Positions 1 through 9,750 of a stretch of DNA of 64,000 nucleotides are shown piece after piece; position 1 is the stretch's first letter, and every line of letters starts with the position of its first letter. Under the pieces are notes generated by a model. It saw only the letters and a list, made by a program, of their open reading frames with translations, was not told the origin of the DNA and did no database searches. This DNA is from Mallotus nudiflorus (taxonomy: Eukaryota; Streptophyta; Magnoliopsida; Malpighiales; Euphorbiaceae). The position numbers and the translations under genes are program-made. Location of the stretch: positions 171,397 through 235,396 of the forward strand of contig CANTUR010000168.1 in assembly GCA_947683625.1 (NCBI GenBank), given 5' to 3'.

Positions 1-2
1 CC

Positions 3-80
3 ACCATTTTGTCTAATATAGAGGGAAATAAGTTCAAAGAGCCCATCAACCTAGAAAAGCTCAAGAAATACTTTCTGTGA
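3..80 (+). pseudogene. C-terminal end of pol (integrase tail), E1
   Basis: Frame 3 is open from the window edge to a TGA at 78-80 and gives 25 residues ending in NLEKLKKYFL. Gypsy integrases of this group commonly end with a short basic peptide of the form Pro-Val-Asn...Leu-Lys-Lys-Tyr-Phe, and this tail has that form (KEPINLEKLKKYF). It places pol just left of the window in the plus orientation, agreeing with the downstream polypurine tract and LTR. The piece is too short to judge function, and the call depends on this context. Confidence 0.5.
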
Positions 81-84
81 AAAG

Positions 85-275
85 TCTCACTAGGGAGAAA
101 ACCTCAAAAGGAGGCTGTCTAGGCAAAAGTTAGAGATTGAATAAAAAAAAGGGTCTTACTAGATTGAAAACCTCAAAAGAGGCAGTCCAGACAAAAGTTA
201 AGGACATGTAAAAGGAGAGAGAGAGAGAGAGACATAAAATGGTTAGTTGAAAAACTTGCAAGGGCGATCCAACTA
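85..275 (+). repeat. Short tandem units after pol, with a (GA)n run
   Basis: Two clear units (about 85-131 and 152-198) share the core gaaaacctcaaaag followed by caaaagtta, and a third degenerate unit lies near 239-275. A (GA)9 microsatellite fills 215-232. Similar reiterated blocks after the integrase stop are typical of this type of Gypsy element. No coding role is apparent. Confidence 0.6.
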
Positions 276-639
276 ATAATATGAGATGTATCAGAAGCAA
301 AATGTATATACATTTTGTGCTTAAATGAAATGAAATGGATTGCTTTAATTATTGTTAAACATTGCATGATGTGTCTACTACAAGCCGTTTAACTAGTACA
401 AAAGGAAAATTACATCTAAATAAAGGGGAAATTATGACTTAATTCCATGAGCTAATTTTGTTTTCTTTTTTTTTATTGCTTACCTTGAAAGCTTAACATT
501 TGTAACTCTCTTGTCCTTTTATATTTAATAAATTCATCTCTTTCTATCTATTGCAAACAAACCCATGCCTTGTAATGATCATCAGTAGTCCGATCTCTAT
601 CGTAGCTTTTAAATTTCTCTTAATAACTCTTCTAGGCCA

Positions 640-1690
640 AGTTGCCACCAAGTGGTCCAGGACATTTTAAGAAAGGGGCCTTGGCTCAAACTCATGAACT
701 AGCTCCACAATCAGTTGTTTGTGATCATATTTATGGCAAAGGTGGGCTAGATTATAAAAAGTTGCAAAATGGAGACCGGTAACTGAAACACAATATGTAT
801 AAGACTGAATGGTCACATGCTGTAACCCCCACCAGGGGCACATCCAGCGGATCAGTGTATCAAGGAATGTTGATAACTAGCCGTGAAGGTCTGTAAGGAT
901 GGGATGTAGTTTCCTTGTTCAATAATGCTTGGCTTTATAATGCCTAATGTCTTGAGGAGGTTCAAGCAGACCCAACTTTTCATAAAACCACATCTGTGGG
1001 TTTGTAAATGATTACATGTAGATAGTAAGACAGTTGGAAGTCATGAAGAGACAATGGGAAACTTAACTCCAATAGGAATGGACTTCCTGAGAATCGTCAT
1101 GTCTTTGTGAAGTTATTCAATCCAATGATAGTTTCTGCTAAGATGAGAGGGAAGGGATTGAACCCTGATTCCACTTGATCAAGTGTGGAAAGGATCTTTG
1201 AATCACAATGTCCTAAGGAAGAAACCAGCAGAAATTGAGCATATAAGTAGAGGGCCATCACGCAGGGCCCATAAGTTTCTTCTTTGTCCACTATCATGGT
1301 GACCTCGAGAAGAGATTCTAGTTTGATTTTTGAACCAAGGATGCAGTGAAAAGAAGATCGGGGTGGAAGGTTGAACATACATGCCATTTGGTGTTGAATG
1401 GAGTGAGAATTTAGGTCTTCAAAGTCAAGAACCGCAAGTTGGTAAGTAGAATCCGTGTAATGATTGAGAATCGCCTCAAATTCCTCTGGTAGAGGACATA
1501 TTTCTATTATATTTAAACTGGAAAATGTGTTTATAGGGATCCCAAAACTGAACCATAGCATGGAGAAAAGGGAAGTTAATTATCCTAGTATGGAGTGATT
1601 TGATGACCGAAAGGTGAAAAGGCTCTAACTTAGTCCAAGACTTATTGTCTAAACCCTTCAAGATCGGCTATAACAGCCTCAGACTCCATT
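640..1690 (-). pseudogene. DUF7745-like protein fragment, antisense in E1
   Basis: Read on the minus strand, 1661 to about 1500 gives a frame with FWDPYKHIFQF. After a frameshift, 1530-1097 gives EICPLPEEFEAIL, then YGPCVMALYLYAQFLL, and near the end PFPLILAETIIGLNN. This order (FWDP..., then E-hydrophobic-CP-LEEF, then ALYLY..., then LAETI.xLN) is that of the plant DUF7745 family, found mostly in transposon-borne proteins. Stops then interrupt weaker similarity from about 1090 to 640 (PWWGLQHV, GLHFATFYN). No function is established for the family. The gene runs opposite to E1. Several frames and stops mean no intact product. Confidence 0.65.
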
Positions 1691-1807
1691 TAGTCATGAT
1701 TATAACTTTCAAAGGTGCTTAGAGAGAGAAACAGGAGGTTAGGGACAAAGGGAAATCGAGAAGTAAGTTGAACAGAAGGATGTAGATTTTTAAAGGGGAA
1801 GGACCAC

Positions 1808-1908
1808 CTGTTGCTGAGGCAATCGCCTCATCGATGAGGCACCACCTCAATAGCAAGAGGCGATCACCTCTTCATCAAAAGTCAATGAGGTGATCGCCTC
1901 ATCAGCAG
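1808..1908. repeat. Palindrome cluster 1 (AGGCGATCGCCT family)
   Basis: Within 100 bases there are four or five imperfect copies of GAGGCGATCGCCTC and its half-sites, in both orientations (for example gaggcaatcgcctc near 1814 and gaggtgatcgcctc near 1888), separated by atca/tcat spacers. It lies just upstream, on the minus strand, of the DUF7745 fragment. The GC content is far above the surroundings. Confidence 0.75.
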
Positions 1909-1989
1909 TGTGGGCCATTTCACTTCTTCGAATCGTGCAATCTCAATAGGTGTAAATCATATTATAGTGGGGCAGATACATATGTAATC

Positions 1990-2950
1990 ACTGAAATTAG
2001 CTCACATGTGAAGAATGAAGAAATAAATGAATTTAATTAAGGAGAATGATGAGTTATGTAAATAATCTATCTATCAATAAATCAACAATAAGGAAAAATA
2101 TGTGTTCATTGTTCAAAAACTATAAAAGTTTTAACCCCGGTACATCAAGCATCTGATTTGGTACCCTCAAGGTCATCCCCTCTTCCAGCATTGTTGCCAC
2201 TCCTGTCTTTATCCTCGTCGTACTCATCGATCTAAAATACATCAATCTGACACTCGAGAGTAGCGATCCTCACCCTGCTAGCCTCATCCTAATCCTGTTC
2301 AGACAAATCACAAGTTAGTACACCATGTGAGCATGCATACATATAGAAAATAAAGAGATTCTTACCCTCCACTGCTGAGTGATCTCCAACATGTAGTCTC
2401 TCTGGGCCTTTATCATACAATACATATATAGGCCTTACTCCAGAGGAATCTGCATTATTGAAATGAATGTTAAAACTAATGGTTAGTTTGAGAATCATAA
2501 TAAAAGCAAGTCAGAAAAAAGAGCTTACATGAGTAGCACCACCGGGGGTGCATGTAGGGATCAGGTCCTCATCCAAGGTCAAGAACTAACGTGATAACTC
2601 TCCAAGAGGAACCTAACATTGGGCTAAAGGGTCGGGGACGTGAATAAAGCTGCCTGGGATGAACTAAGAACTGGGGGCAGTAGTCGGCCAGACTTACTTG
2701 CCAGCCGTAGAGGTTTCCTCCCTACCTGGATCCAGTCGACGCCTCAAGGGCTCTCTCTCTCACACACTCAGGATCTAACTGGGGCCACAAATCTAATAGG
2801 AGCAGCCTGAAGACAAGACAGAAGAAACATATGAGAACACAATCAATTCTTAACGTGATGAAAAATGATAGGGACATACCTGAGAGGTAGAAGCGGCCTG
2901 GAAGGGGATCATCAGCAGATGGTGGGTATGAATGAACTCTGCATATCAGC
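1990..2950. other. E1 spacer between DUF7745 and PMD fragments
   Basis: This stretch has short minus-strand open pieces, such as 2498-2289 and 2961-2722, the latter starting NEELICRVHSYPPSADD. They may be downstream exons of the antisense PMD-type gene, since AG/GT-like junctions and T-rich tracts alternate with them. I recognise no domain here. Confidence 0.3.
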
Positions 2951-2959
2951 TCTTCATTC

Positions 2960-4175
2960 AAACCATGTGATCTACAGCTGGTGAGCCTGTAATAGCCTGG
3001 GCAAGGTCGTCATCCTCCAACTTATGAGCCCAAAGCATGTTGTTGGAAGGAGACCTTAAAACCCATCTTGCTCTAACACCTCCTCTCCATTTTAAGACCC
3101 GCTCACCCAAATACCAGGATCGATATCCAGGATTATAGAGGAGTACTCTCTTCTAGGCTAAAGGCTTGGAGCGAGTCATCTCAATAGTCCAGCCATTCTC
3201 AGGCCCCCATAAGTCGTTTCAGATCTGCAAAAAGGGGAGATGTCAATAGGTAAGTAAGTTGAATATGCATAATTTACTAATAAGAAAGGTTGTGCTTTAT
3301 AAGTACCGCATTTTGTGTCAGAGAGTTTAGGTGTTATCTGTGGATGTGAACTCGCACGAGGTGCCTCTTCACGACTCGGTTGGTGCCCCACCTGCCAAGG
3401 GCTGGGAAGTGGTCCCCCACTAGTGTCACACTCACGAGCAGCTCTATCTCCAAAGCCTAGACCTAAAAAAGTAAAACAGGAGAAATTGAGAAAATTGATG
3501 TAAATAATGGAGGTCAGAACAAGATAAGGAAATAGAGGATCATGACATACCAAAATAGCATGCCAAAAGTTACAAAATCTCCTAGCCCCTCGGACCACCT
3601 CATTCATACTCTGGTATAAGTACGCCAGAGCGCAACTACCCTAATGGAATGTAGGAACCTGATCATGGTCTTGAAGAGCTGGCAGGATCAGGTCGATGGC
3701 GCTGGCAGTGTCAACAAATAAGGTGGTACTGAGCAGATAGAGCAGGAAGGCCCTTACCACCTGATCAATCTCAAAAGGAGTAATCATCACCATAACCTGC
3801 TCTCGGGTGTAGAAGCTCCTTATTAAGTCCAACTTAAGGGTATGAGTCCCCTTCATGTCATGAGTCATACCCAAAAGTCGCTCAATGTACGCGGCCTTAT
3901 TCAGAGATAGCTAGTGTAGACTCGCATCAAAAGGGATGGGGTCCCCGACGTAGGCAAACCCTGTAATGGCGACAAACGACACAGGGTCTAGAGTAAGCTC
4001 ACCAAAATGGGAGGTGGAAAGTGTGAGTCATATCGAACGACCTCTGCATTAGGGTGTGCACTGGCTGATAATCCATGCATCCCTACTTGGAAGGAAGCGA
4101 GAGTACAAAGTCCTCGAACCTAATCTCCTGAATTCGAACCCTCTGGTCATCGGTTAACTCGCTATAGAAAACTTG
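2960..4175 (-). pseudogene. Plant mobile domain (PMD, MAIN-like) gene fragment, antisense in E1
   Basis: On the minus strand from about 4140 the frame gives FGELTLDPVSFVAITGFAY, then GDPIP, then VVRAFLLYLLSTTLFVD (about 3765-3715). Across a frameshift comes GSCALAYLYQSMNEVVRGA (about 3640-3590) followed by RRFCNFWHA. A further piece near 3150-3090 reads YLGERVLKW. This order matches the PMD (formerly aminotransferase-like) domain of MAIN/MAIL proteins and of transposon-borne relatives. Host MAIN proteins act in silencing and genome maintenance; the transposon copies have no proven role. An intron probably separates the FWHA and YLGERV parts (about 3540-3190). In-frame stops (for example near 4045 and 3650) make it a pseudogene. 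Confidence 0.75.
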
Positions 4176-4267
4176 AGCGAAGAGATAAAGAAGTGAAATT
4201 TATACATTTTATGGTTTCAGAAAGAAATTCAGAATGAACGAACATGTAAGTAGCATAGTTTGCCCTG

Positions 4268-4375
4268 TTGATGAAGCGATCGCCACATCACAAAGGCAAT
4301 CGGCTCTTTGAAAGGGTGATAGACCATCACCTCTTCGCAGAAGCCAATCATCTCATCAATGAGGTGATGATAATT
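4268..4375. repeat. Palindrome cluster 2, degenerate
   Basis: Decayed copies of the same GC-rich palindrome appear here (gaagcgatcgccac, ggtgatagaccatcacc, atgaggtgatgat) about 2.4 kb after cluster 1. They are less well preserved than the LTR cluster. Confidence 0.6.
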
Positions 4376-4399
4376 ATGCAAGATTAATCATTGATCCAA

Positions 4400-4800
4400 C
4401 ATGATTTTGCAGGAAATTTTGGGGGTACTAACCTCTCCAGATGCAAACGAGTAGATATGTGACCCTAAGTCTGCCAGAAGGGGAATCGAGCCTCCTTAAG
4501 TCAATCCCAAACTCCTAGAAGCACCAATAAAAGGTGGGATGTGATCCCACTCAAGCACAAGGGGTGTTCTTTTATTCTCCATTGACTGTAAAAAAAAAGG
4601 AAGCGTACAAAAAGTGTAGGAAGTACAAGAGGAGAAAAGAGAAGAAAAGAGAAAGGTGACAAAAGTAAAAGGGAAGGAAGATAAGGAAAAAGTTACTTTT
4701 AGAGTGGGCAAAAGTGTAGGGTTTTCCAAAAAAAAAAAGGATGGTTATCGTTGTATACTACGAAGAAAAAATTCAGAAATAGAGATTTTCAAAGTAAAGT
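4400..4800. other. E1 purine-rich spacer
   Basis: A purine-rich tract (about 4585-4740, aag/gga runs) follows a short region without recognisable coding signal. The minus-strand ORF here is a Ser/Phe/Leu-rich translation of that tract. Confidence 0.4.
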
Positions 4801-4840
4801 TTCGAGAATAGTGGGCCAGGAAAACCCATGCCATTAACAG

Positions 4841-5095
4841 ACAGGGTTGTTCAGGTTTGAATCCTTGAAGCTCAAAGATAGGTTGTTTAGGTTTGAATCC
4901 CCGAAGCTCAAAGAGAGGGTTGTTCGAGTTTGAATCCCCGAAGCTCAAAGATAGGGCTATTCGGGTTTAAATCCCCGAAGCTCAAAGATAGAGTTGTTTG
5001 GGTTTGAATCCCTGAAGCTCAAGGACAGGGCTGTTCGGGTTTGAATCCTCGAAGCTTAAAGATCGAGATGGTTATTCGGGTAGTATCCCTGAAGT
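4841..5095 (+). repeat. Minisatellite, 37-bp period (E1 3' region, part 1)
   Basis: The core gtttgaatcc recurs at about 4854, 4891, 4928, 4965, 5002 and 5039, an exact 37-base spacing. Each unit continues with ccgaagctcaaagata. Six units are seen, then the pattern changes to the second array. Confidence 0.85.
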
Positions 5096-6110
5096 TGAAA
5101 GCGAATGACAACTGGGCCAGGAAAACCCAGAAGTCTATGTCCTCGGAGGAGTGATAATTGGACCAGGAAAATCTGAAAACCATATCCCCAGTGATGATCG
5201 GGCCAGGAAAACTTGAGAATTGAGTTTTAGTGTTATGAGGATCGGGCCATGAAAACTTGAGAATCGAGTTTCAGTGTTGTGAGGATCGGGCCAGGAAAAC
5301 TCGAGAATCGAGTTTCAATGTTATAAGGATCGGGCTAGGAAAACCCAATAATCGAGTTTCAGTGTTATGAGGATCAGGCCAGGAAAACCCGAGAATTGAG
5401 TTTCAATGTTGTGGTGATCGAGCCAAGAAAACTCAAGAACCAAAGTCAAGGTTAAGTGATGATCGGGTCAGGAAAATTTGAGTTTCAGTGTAGTGATGAT
5501 CGGGCCAAGAAAACTTGAGAATCATGTTTCAGGTGTGGTGGTGATCGAGTCAGGAAAACTCGAGAACCAAAGTCAAGGTTAAGTGTTGATCGGGCCAGGA
5601 AAAGCCGAGAATTGAGTTTCAGTATAGTGATGATTGGGCTAGGAAAACATGAGAATCATGTTTCAGGTGTGGTGGTGATCGAGCTAGGAAAACTTGAGAA
5701 CCAAAGTCAAGGTTAAATGATGATCGGGCTAGGAAAACCCGAGAATCATGTTTCTATGTAGTGATAATAGGGCTAGGAAAACCCGAGAATCATATTTTAG
5801 GTGTGGTAGTGATCGGGCTAGGAAAACCCGTGAATCATGTTTTAGGTGTGGTGATGATTGGGCTAGGAAAACCCATGAATCATGTTTTATGTATGGTGAT
5901 GATTAGGCCAGGAAAACCCGAGAATCATGTTTCAGGTGATGGATGGTTGGGCCAGGAAAACCCATAAGTCTATGTCCCCAGTAAAACGGTAATCAGGCTA
6001 AGAAAACCTGAGGTTAACAGTCTTCAAATGCCTTTATCAGATATTAATGAGTGGCTGATCGGGCTAGGAAAACCCGAGGATCACGGTTACATTTTAGAAT
6101 TAAAGGATTC
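5095..6110 (+). repeat. Minisatellite, about 45-bp period (E1 3' region, part 2)
   Basis: About 22 diverged units contain the core atcgggccaggaaaaccc followed by gagaatc. Spacing is mostly 43-50 bases, with higher-order alternation of 'ccaaagtcaaggttaa' and 'atgtttcaggtg' variants between 5440 and 5950. One copy of the core at 4806 precedes the 37-bp array. The array ends about 110 bases before the polypurine tract. Tandem repeats in this position are known from Tat/Ogre elements and can seed satellites. Confidence 0.85.
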
Positions 6111-6220
6111 ATCTCTCAGGTGGAACCCGAGAGTCAGGTATGCTTTTTATCTTATTGTTTGATTGTTGTTGTGCATGTGATTTTTTGAAAATGGCCATTG
6201 CATGCATTTGATTTTTTAAA

Positions 6221-6236
6221 AAATCAGGGGGCAAAC
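6221..6236 (+). promoter_or_regulatory. Polypurine tract of E1
   Basis: The purine run aaatcagggggcaaac lies directly against the first LTR base (TGTAGACAC at 6237). This is the expected primer site for plus-strand DNA synthesis and fixes the element as plus-strand. Confidence 0.8.
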
Positions 6237-6478
6237 TGTAGACACTCGATTCGGTTGGCCCGTGTTAGGGGACAAATTAAAGGCACTCGGTTTGACCAGC
6301 CCGTTGTCAAGCCCAATGATAAGAATGTGAAACTTGGACATGAGAATGAAGCCTGAATCTCTAATGGAAAGTGGACTTGAAAACCTAAAGCCTAAAAAGC
6401 CCAAAACCTAGCCCAACTATCCAAAATTGGCCCAAGCTCGCTTAGCCCAGTGCAAGCTCGGGCCAAAGGGGCATTGCC

Positions 6479-6576
6479 TTAGTGTAATGAGGTAATCGCC
6501 TCTTTGGCAGCTGCCAATGAGGCGATCACTTCATTAATGAGACGATCGCCTTATTGAAGAGGCATCGCCTCTATGA
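6479..6576. repeat. Palindrome cluster 3 (in E1 LTR)
   Basis: Four to five copies of the palindrome and half-sites (gaggtaatcgcctc, gaggcgatcacttc, gagacgatcgcctt, gaggcatcgcctc), spaced about 20-25 bases apart. Confidence 0.75.
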
Positions 6577-7243
6577 AAACCCACTTGTAGCTGTATTAAA
6601 TGCAGCTACAACCATGGTGGCCAAGTGGTGTGGGCCTTACCCTCCAGACCTGATTCTTACGTGAGAAAGAGATTTTTGAGGAAAAGAAAAAGACTATGGA
6701 GGCTCATGATGAGCTAAAAAGCTTAGGGGCATAGGGAAGCTAGGGAATAAAAGGAAAAGGAGAGAGAAAAAGAAAAGAGGGGGAACCATTATTGAAAAAA
6801 AAATCCTTATTGGAAAAAAGAGAAAGGGAGAAGCTCTGGAAAAAGAAAAGGAAGAAAGGAAAAAAACTGTCCTAAAGGAAGAAAGGAGATTAAAGCAAGG
6901 AAAAGTCCACATTTTCCTAAGAGAATAAGGAAGAAGCTTATGTCAAAAGTAGATATCACATCCTAGCAAGGATCATAATCAAAAACATCTTTGAGGGCCT
7001 CTCATTTTGGTAGAAAACTTGCACTTAAACTTGACATATGCATCACTCTGTGTGTTTTTACTTATGTGTAACTAAGTCATTAGTATATTTTAGGTTTGTC
7101 TCTAGTTTATCTTGTTTAATATCTCACCTTATTGATGTCATCTTTGAAGACTTTTGCGTGTGGTTGTAGTTTGATGCTTGTAGAGTATGTATATGCATGT
7201 ATTGTTACTTAAAGTAGAAGTCTAAACGTTTGAGAGTCAGAAT

Positions 7244-7402
7244 CGGCCTATTGATCAGGCGATGCCTCTTCAATGAGGCGTCGCCTCTTGTCAATGAGGC
7301 GATCGCCTGATGAGGTGATCTCCCTGTTGGTGAGGCGTCGCCTCATCAATGAGATGATTGCCTCATCTTAATGATGAGGCAATCACCACATTGACAGGTC
7401 AG
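7244..7402. repeat. Palindrome cluster 4 (in E1 LTR), best preserved
   Basis: The densest cluster, with about seven units. It includes a perfect AGGCGATCGCCT at 7297-7308 and variants lacking the central GA (gaggcgtcgcctc twice). Units are joined by atca/caat spacers. Adjacent units are complementary and could pair into long hairpins in RNA or single-stranded DNA. Confidence 0.8.
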
Positions 7403-8248
7403 TCCACTTTTACTTTTCTACTAATGCTTATCCCAACACCCACTTTGACATGTGTCTTTTGACCTTAAACATGGCTAGCTCATTGCATTATGATGCTCAT
7501 CTTGATCATTTGATGATTTTTTCTCAGTTCATAACATGAAAACCCCTTTTATAGCATCTCTTTGTAAGTGTTGTTATTTGCGATTTCATTTTTGAAGGGA
7601 AGGACTAATTGTGTGTTATTTGCAGGAATTACTTGGTGATTTACATCATTAAGTAGTCGCTTTCATTAGCTATCCCTTTTATACCATCATGTTTATTGTT
7701 TATTATTGGTTTACTTTCAGTATATGTTTGGTTTATTTTTTGTATATTATCCTTTTATTTTTCCTAAAGTGTTGTAATCCTTAATCCCTTTCCCCATTCG
7801 ATTTTAAAGGTATGGTTGTAAATTATTATTTATTTTATTTCTGTTGAAGGTTGGGACTTAAAAGCATGAAACTCGACTAATGTGCAAACTTGGACTAAAC
7901 TATAAAATTTGGAAAGTAAATGAAGGCAAGTGTAACTTTGAATGTAAATGAGGAAATATTTAAAATAATTAAATGGTAATAAAACGCAAAACACAAACAG
8001 AGGCCAACCGCAAGGTTGGGTGAGCATTCAAACGCTCATACCCAGTTTCCGAACTCGATTTTTGATGACAACTTCTGAGAACTTCCGTGGGATCCAGTTG
8101 TTGTACAATGTCTCCCGGCTTTTATCCAGGTGGCGACTCCATCTCTGAATAGGCCCAAGACCTATATAGTATTTCCTAGCAGACCTCGAGCTCACATAAT
8201 GTTGTAGTCTCCAAACACTTGGGCGCACGCTAAACCTCGCCGCCTACA

Positions 8249-8253
8249 CCCAC
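8249..8253. other. Possible right target-site copy of E1 (cccac)
   Basis: The five bases after the LTR are cccac. Repeat copy B has gtcagacccactgat at the corresponding place (about 15854-15868) with no LTR, so B looks like the empty site. The left duplicate is outside the window. Confidence 0.45.
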
Positions 8254-9349
8254 TAATGTCAACATATGGGCCTAAATTCACTCAATTAAATCTTAATGTT
8301 AAAATAAACTGTAAGCCTAAAATTAACTTTAATGAATCCTAATTAATTAAAATTCTAAGTCTAACCTCCTAAACCTAATTTAATTTTAATAAGGAAACCC
8401 TAAAAAATGTCTATGGTCATTTATTTTATTATTTTACCAAATAAACTAAATTTACTAATTGATTAAAAATCATAATAAACATAAATTAAAGATTTCACTA
8501 TTTATCCTATTATTGGGCAATTACAAATGAATTTATAGAAATTAAAACAAACAAAAAAAATACACTTAATGAACAGAAGAATTAAAAAAATAGAAACAAA
8601 AAAAAAAGAAAAGAAAAATTATGGCCTATTTCCGATTGGAAATAGGTGAAAAAAATTTTCTAAAAAAAAATTGTTTTTTGGGCTTGGTCCGATGGTTCCG
8701 TGTTATGTTCCTAGTTTCTCCGATTCTCACTGTGTTTACGTGAAAAACAAAAAAAAAAAAACAAAAAAAAAACAAATTAGTCACCCAAAATCAAATTAAA
8801 TGTAATTGAAATAAAAGAAGAAAATAATAAGGATGGTTGATGCATGCCCAGATTTCACCATCTATGTATAAGAAGTTTGTAGCTCGATTTGATATATAAT
8901 CAAGATCTTGAATAAAAAGGAGCTAAAAAGGCTTCTTTTTGAAATGAGGATTTTACGAAACTTTGATGTGAAATTCTTTTCATAAACCTAAGTAAAAATT
9001 CCTGCTCTAAAAAAGTTATCCTTTTTCCATTTGGAGTTCACCTATTTATAAATGAACTCTGATAATATTCAGGATGAAAAATCTAGATAATTAATACTTA
9101 TTTAAAAATAAATCTAAATAATTAATATTTATCTAAAATAAATAAAAGAGAAAGAGTTGTTATCTGATAACTTAGATAATTAATATGATAATTATAAGGT
9201 TAATTATCTAGATTAAATCAAATGTAAATTAATAAGACTAAATAATAAATAGAAAAATTCCCATTAAAACCTTATTTTCAATTCAAAATAGGTGCATTTT
9301 TTATCGAAATTTTGGTTTTTTTCAGATCAAAAAGTAATTATTTCTGATA

Positions 9350-9750
9350 ACTAATTTTTGAAACTCCTGAGCTGAACGTCCTGTAAAGCACTGAACAGAG
9401 GATAAGGTGAGAGGTGGAGGGAATCTCCACAAACACTCTGATGACTAAGTTAGAGAATAGAAACCGGGAGGAGGAAAGATAGCTTGAATATATATGTGTG
9501 AATGAGATGTGCCCTTATGAGGGATATATGGTTCTATATATAGCGATACTCAAACCTGGGAGGAATGAGATTCCTTGCGGATCAGTGAATCATAGTTTTT
9601 GTAGGAGAGTGTTACTTCTTCGGTTAAAATTTCTCATTGAAATAGTTCCTTGGACGAATCTGTCTTCTTCCTTATTCACGTGTTTCTATTTAGGGGGGTA
9701 GAAGATCCCTAATTAAGTGGGAACATTCAAGTTGGTATTAATTTCTAACA
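9350..9750. other. Block present in copy A only (about 400 bp)
   Basis: In A, tttctgata (9341-9349) and tttctaaca (9742-9750) flank about 400 bases. B has tttctgata joined straight to aaaaatttat. This is either an insertion in A with an imperfect duplication or a deletion in B between short direct repeats. The block has no recognisable gene; the small ORF at 9498-9701 is unsupported. Confidence 0.65.

Larger units (their letters stand above)
1..8248 (+). mobile_element. E1: 3' part of a Tat/Ogre-like Ty3-Gypsy LTR retrotransposon
   Basis: Seen: the last codons of a pol-like frame (3-80), a 6.1-kb downstream region, a polypurine tract (6221-6236) and a direct LTR beginning TGTAGACACTCG and ending CGCCTACA. 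The terminal inverted repeat is TGTAG/CTACA. The 5' LTR, gag and most of pol lie before the window. The downstream region carries antisense PMD and DUF7745 fragments, palindrome clusters and a minisatellite. Known: Tat/Ogre elements have long, variable 3' regions rich in tandem repeats, and antisense extra ORFs with PMD domains are reported in plant LTR elements. The lineage is inferred from this layout, not from a reverse transcriptase, which is not in the window. Confidence 0.75.
6237..8248 (+). mobile_element. E1 3' LTR (2012 bp)
   Basis: It starts TGTAGACACTCG just after the polypurine tract and ends CGCCGCCTACA at 8248, so the ends are TGTAG/CTACA. It contains palindrome clusters (6479-6576 and 7244-7402). 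Its last 220 bases, read on the minus strand, contain GGAGTCGCCACC and GTTTAGCGTGCG, also found (degenerate) at the matching ends of the E2 LTRs at 19529 and 37455. The sequence beyond 8248 rejoins the A/B repeat, which supports the boundary. Short ORFs inside are not supported as genes. Confidence 0.8.

Noticed and set aside
3315..3503. Plus-strand 62-codon ORF in E1
   Set aside because: Shadow of the minus-strand PMD gene region, with no similarity of its own.
5761..5967. Repetitive 68-codon ORF
   Set aside because: It is the minisatellite read through; the period does not keep one frame across the array.
1808..7402. Similarity of GCGATCGC to the cyanobacterial HIP1 palindrome
   Set aside because: The surrounding DNA is clearly plant retroelement, and the shared 8-mer alone is not evidence of origin.
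8028..8228. 66-codon minus ORF at the E1 LTR end
   Set aside because: It lies in the conserved non-coding LTR block; the related LTR copies do not keep the frame.
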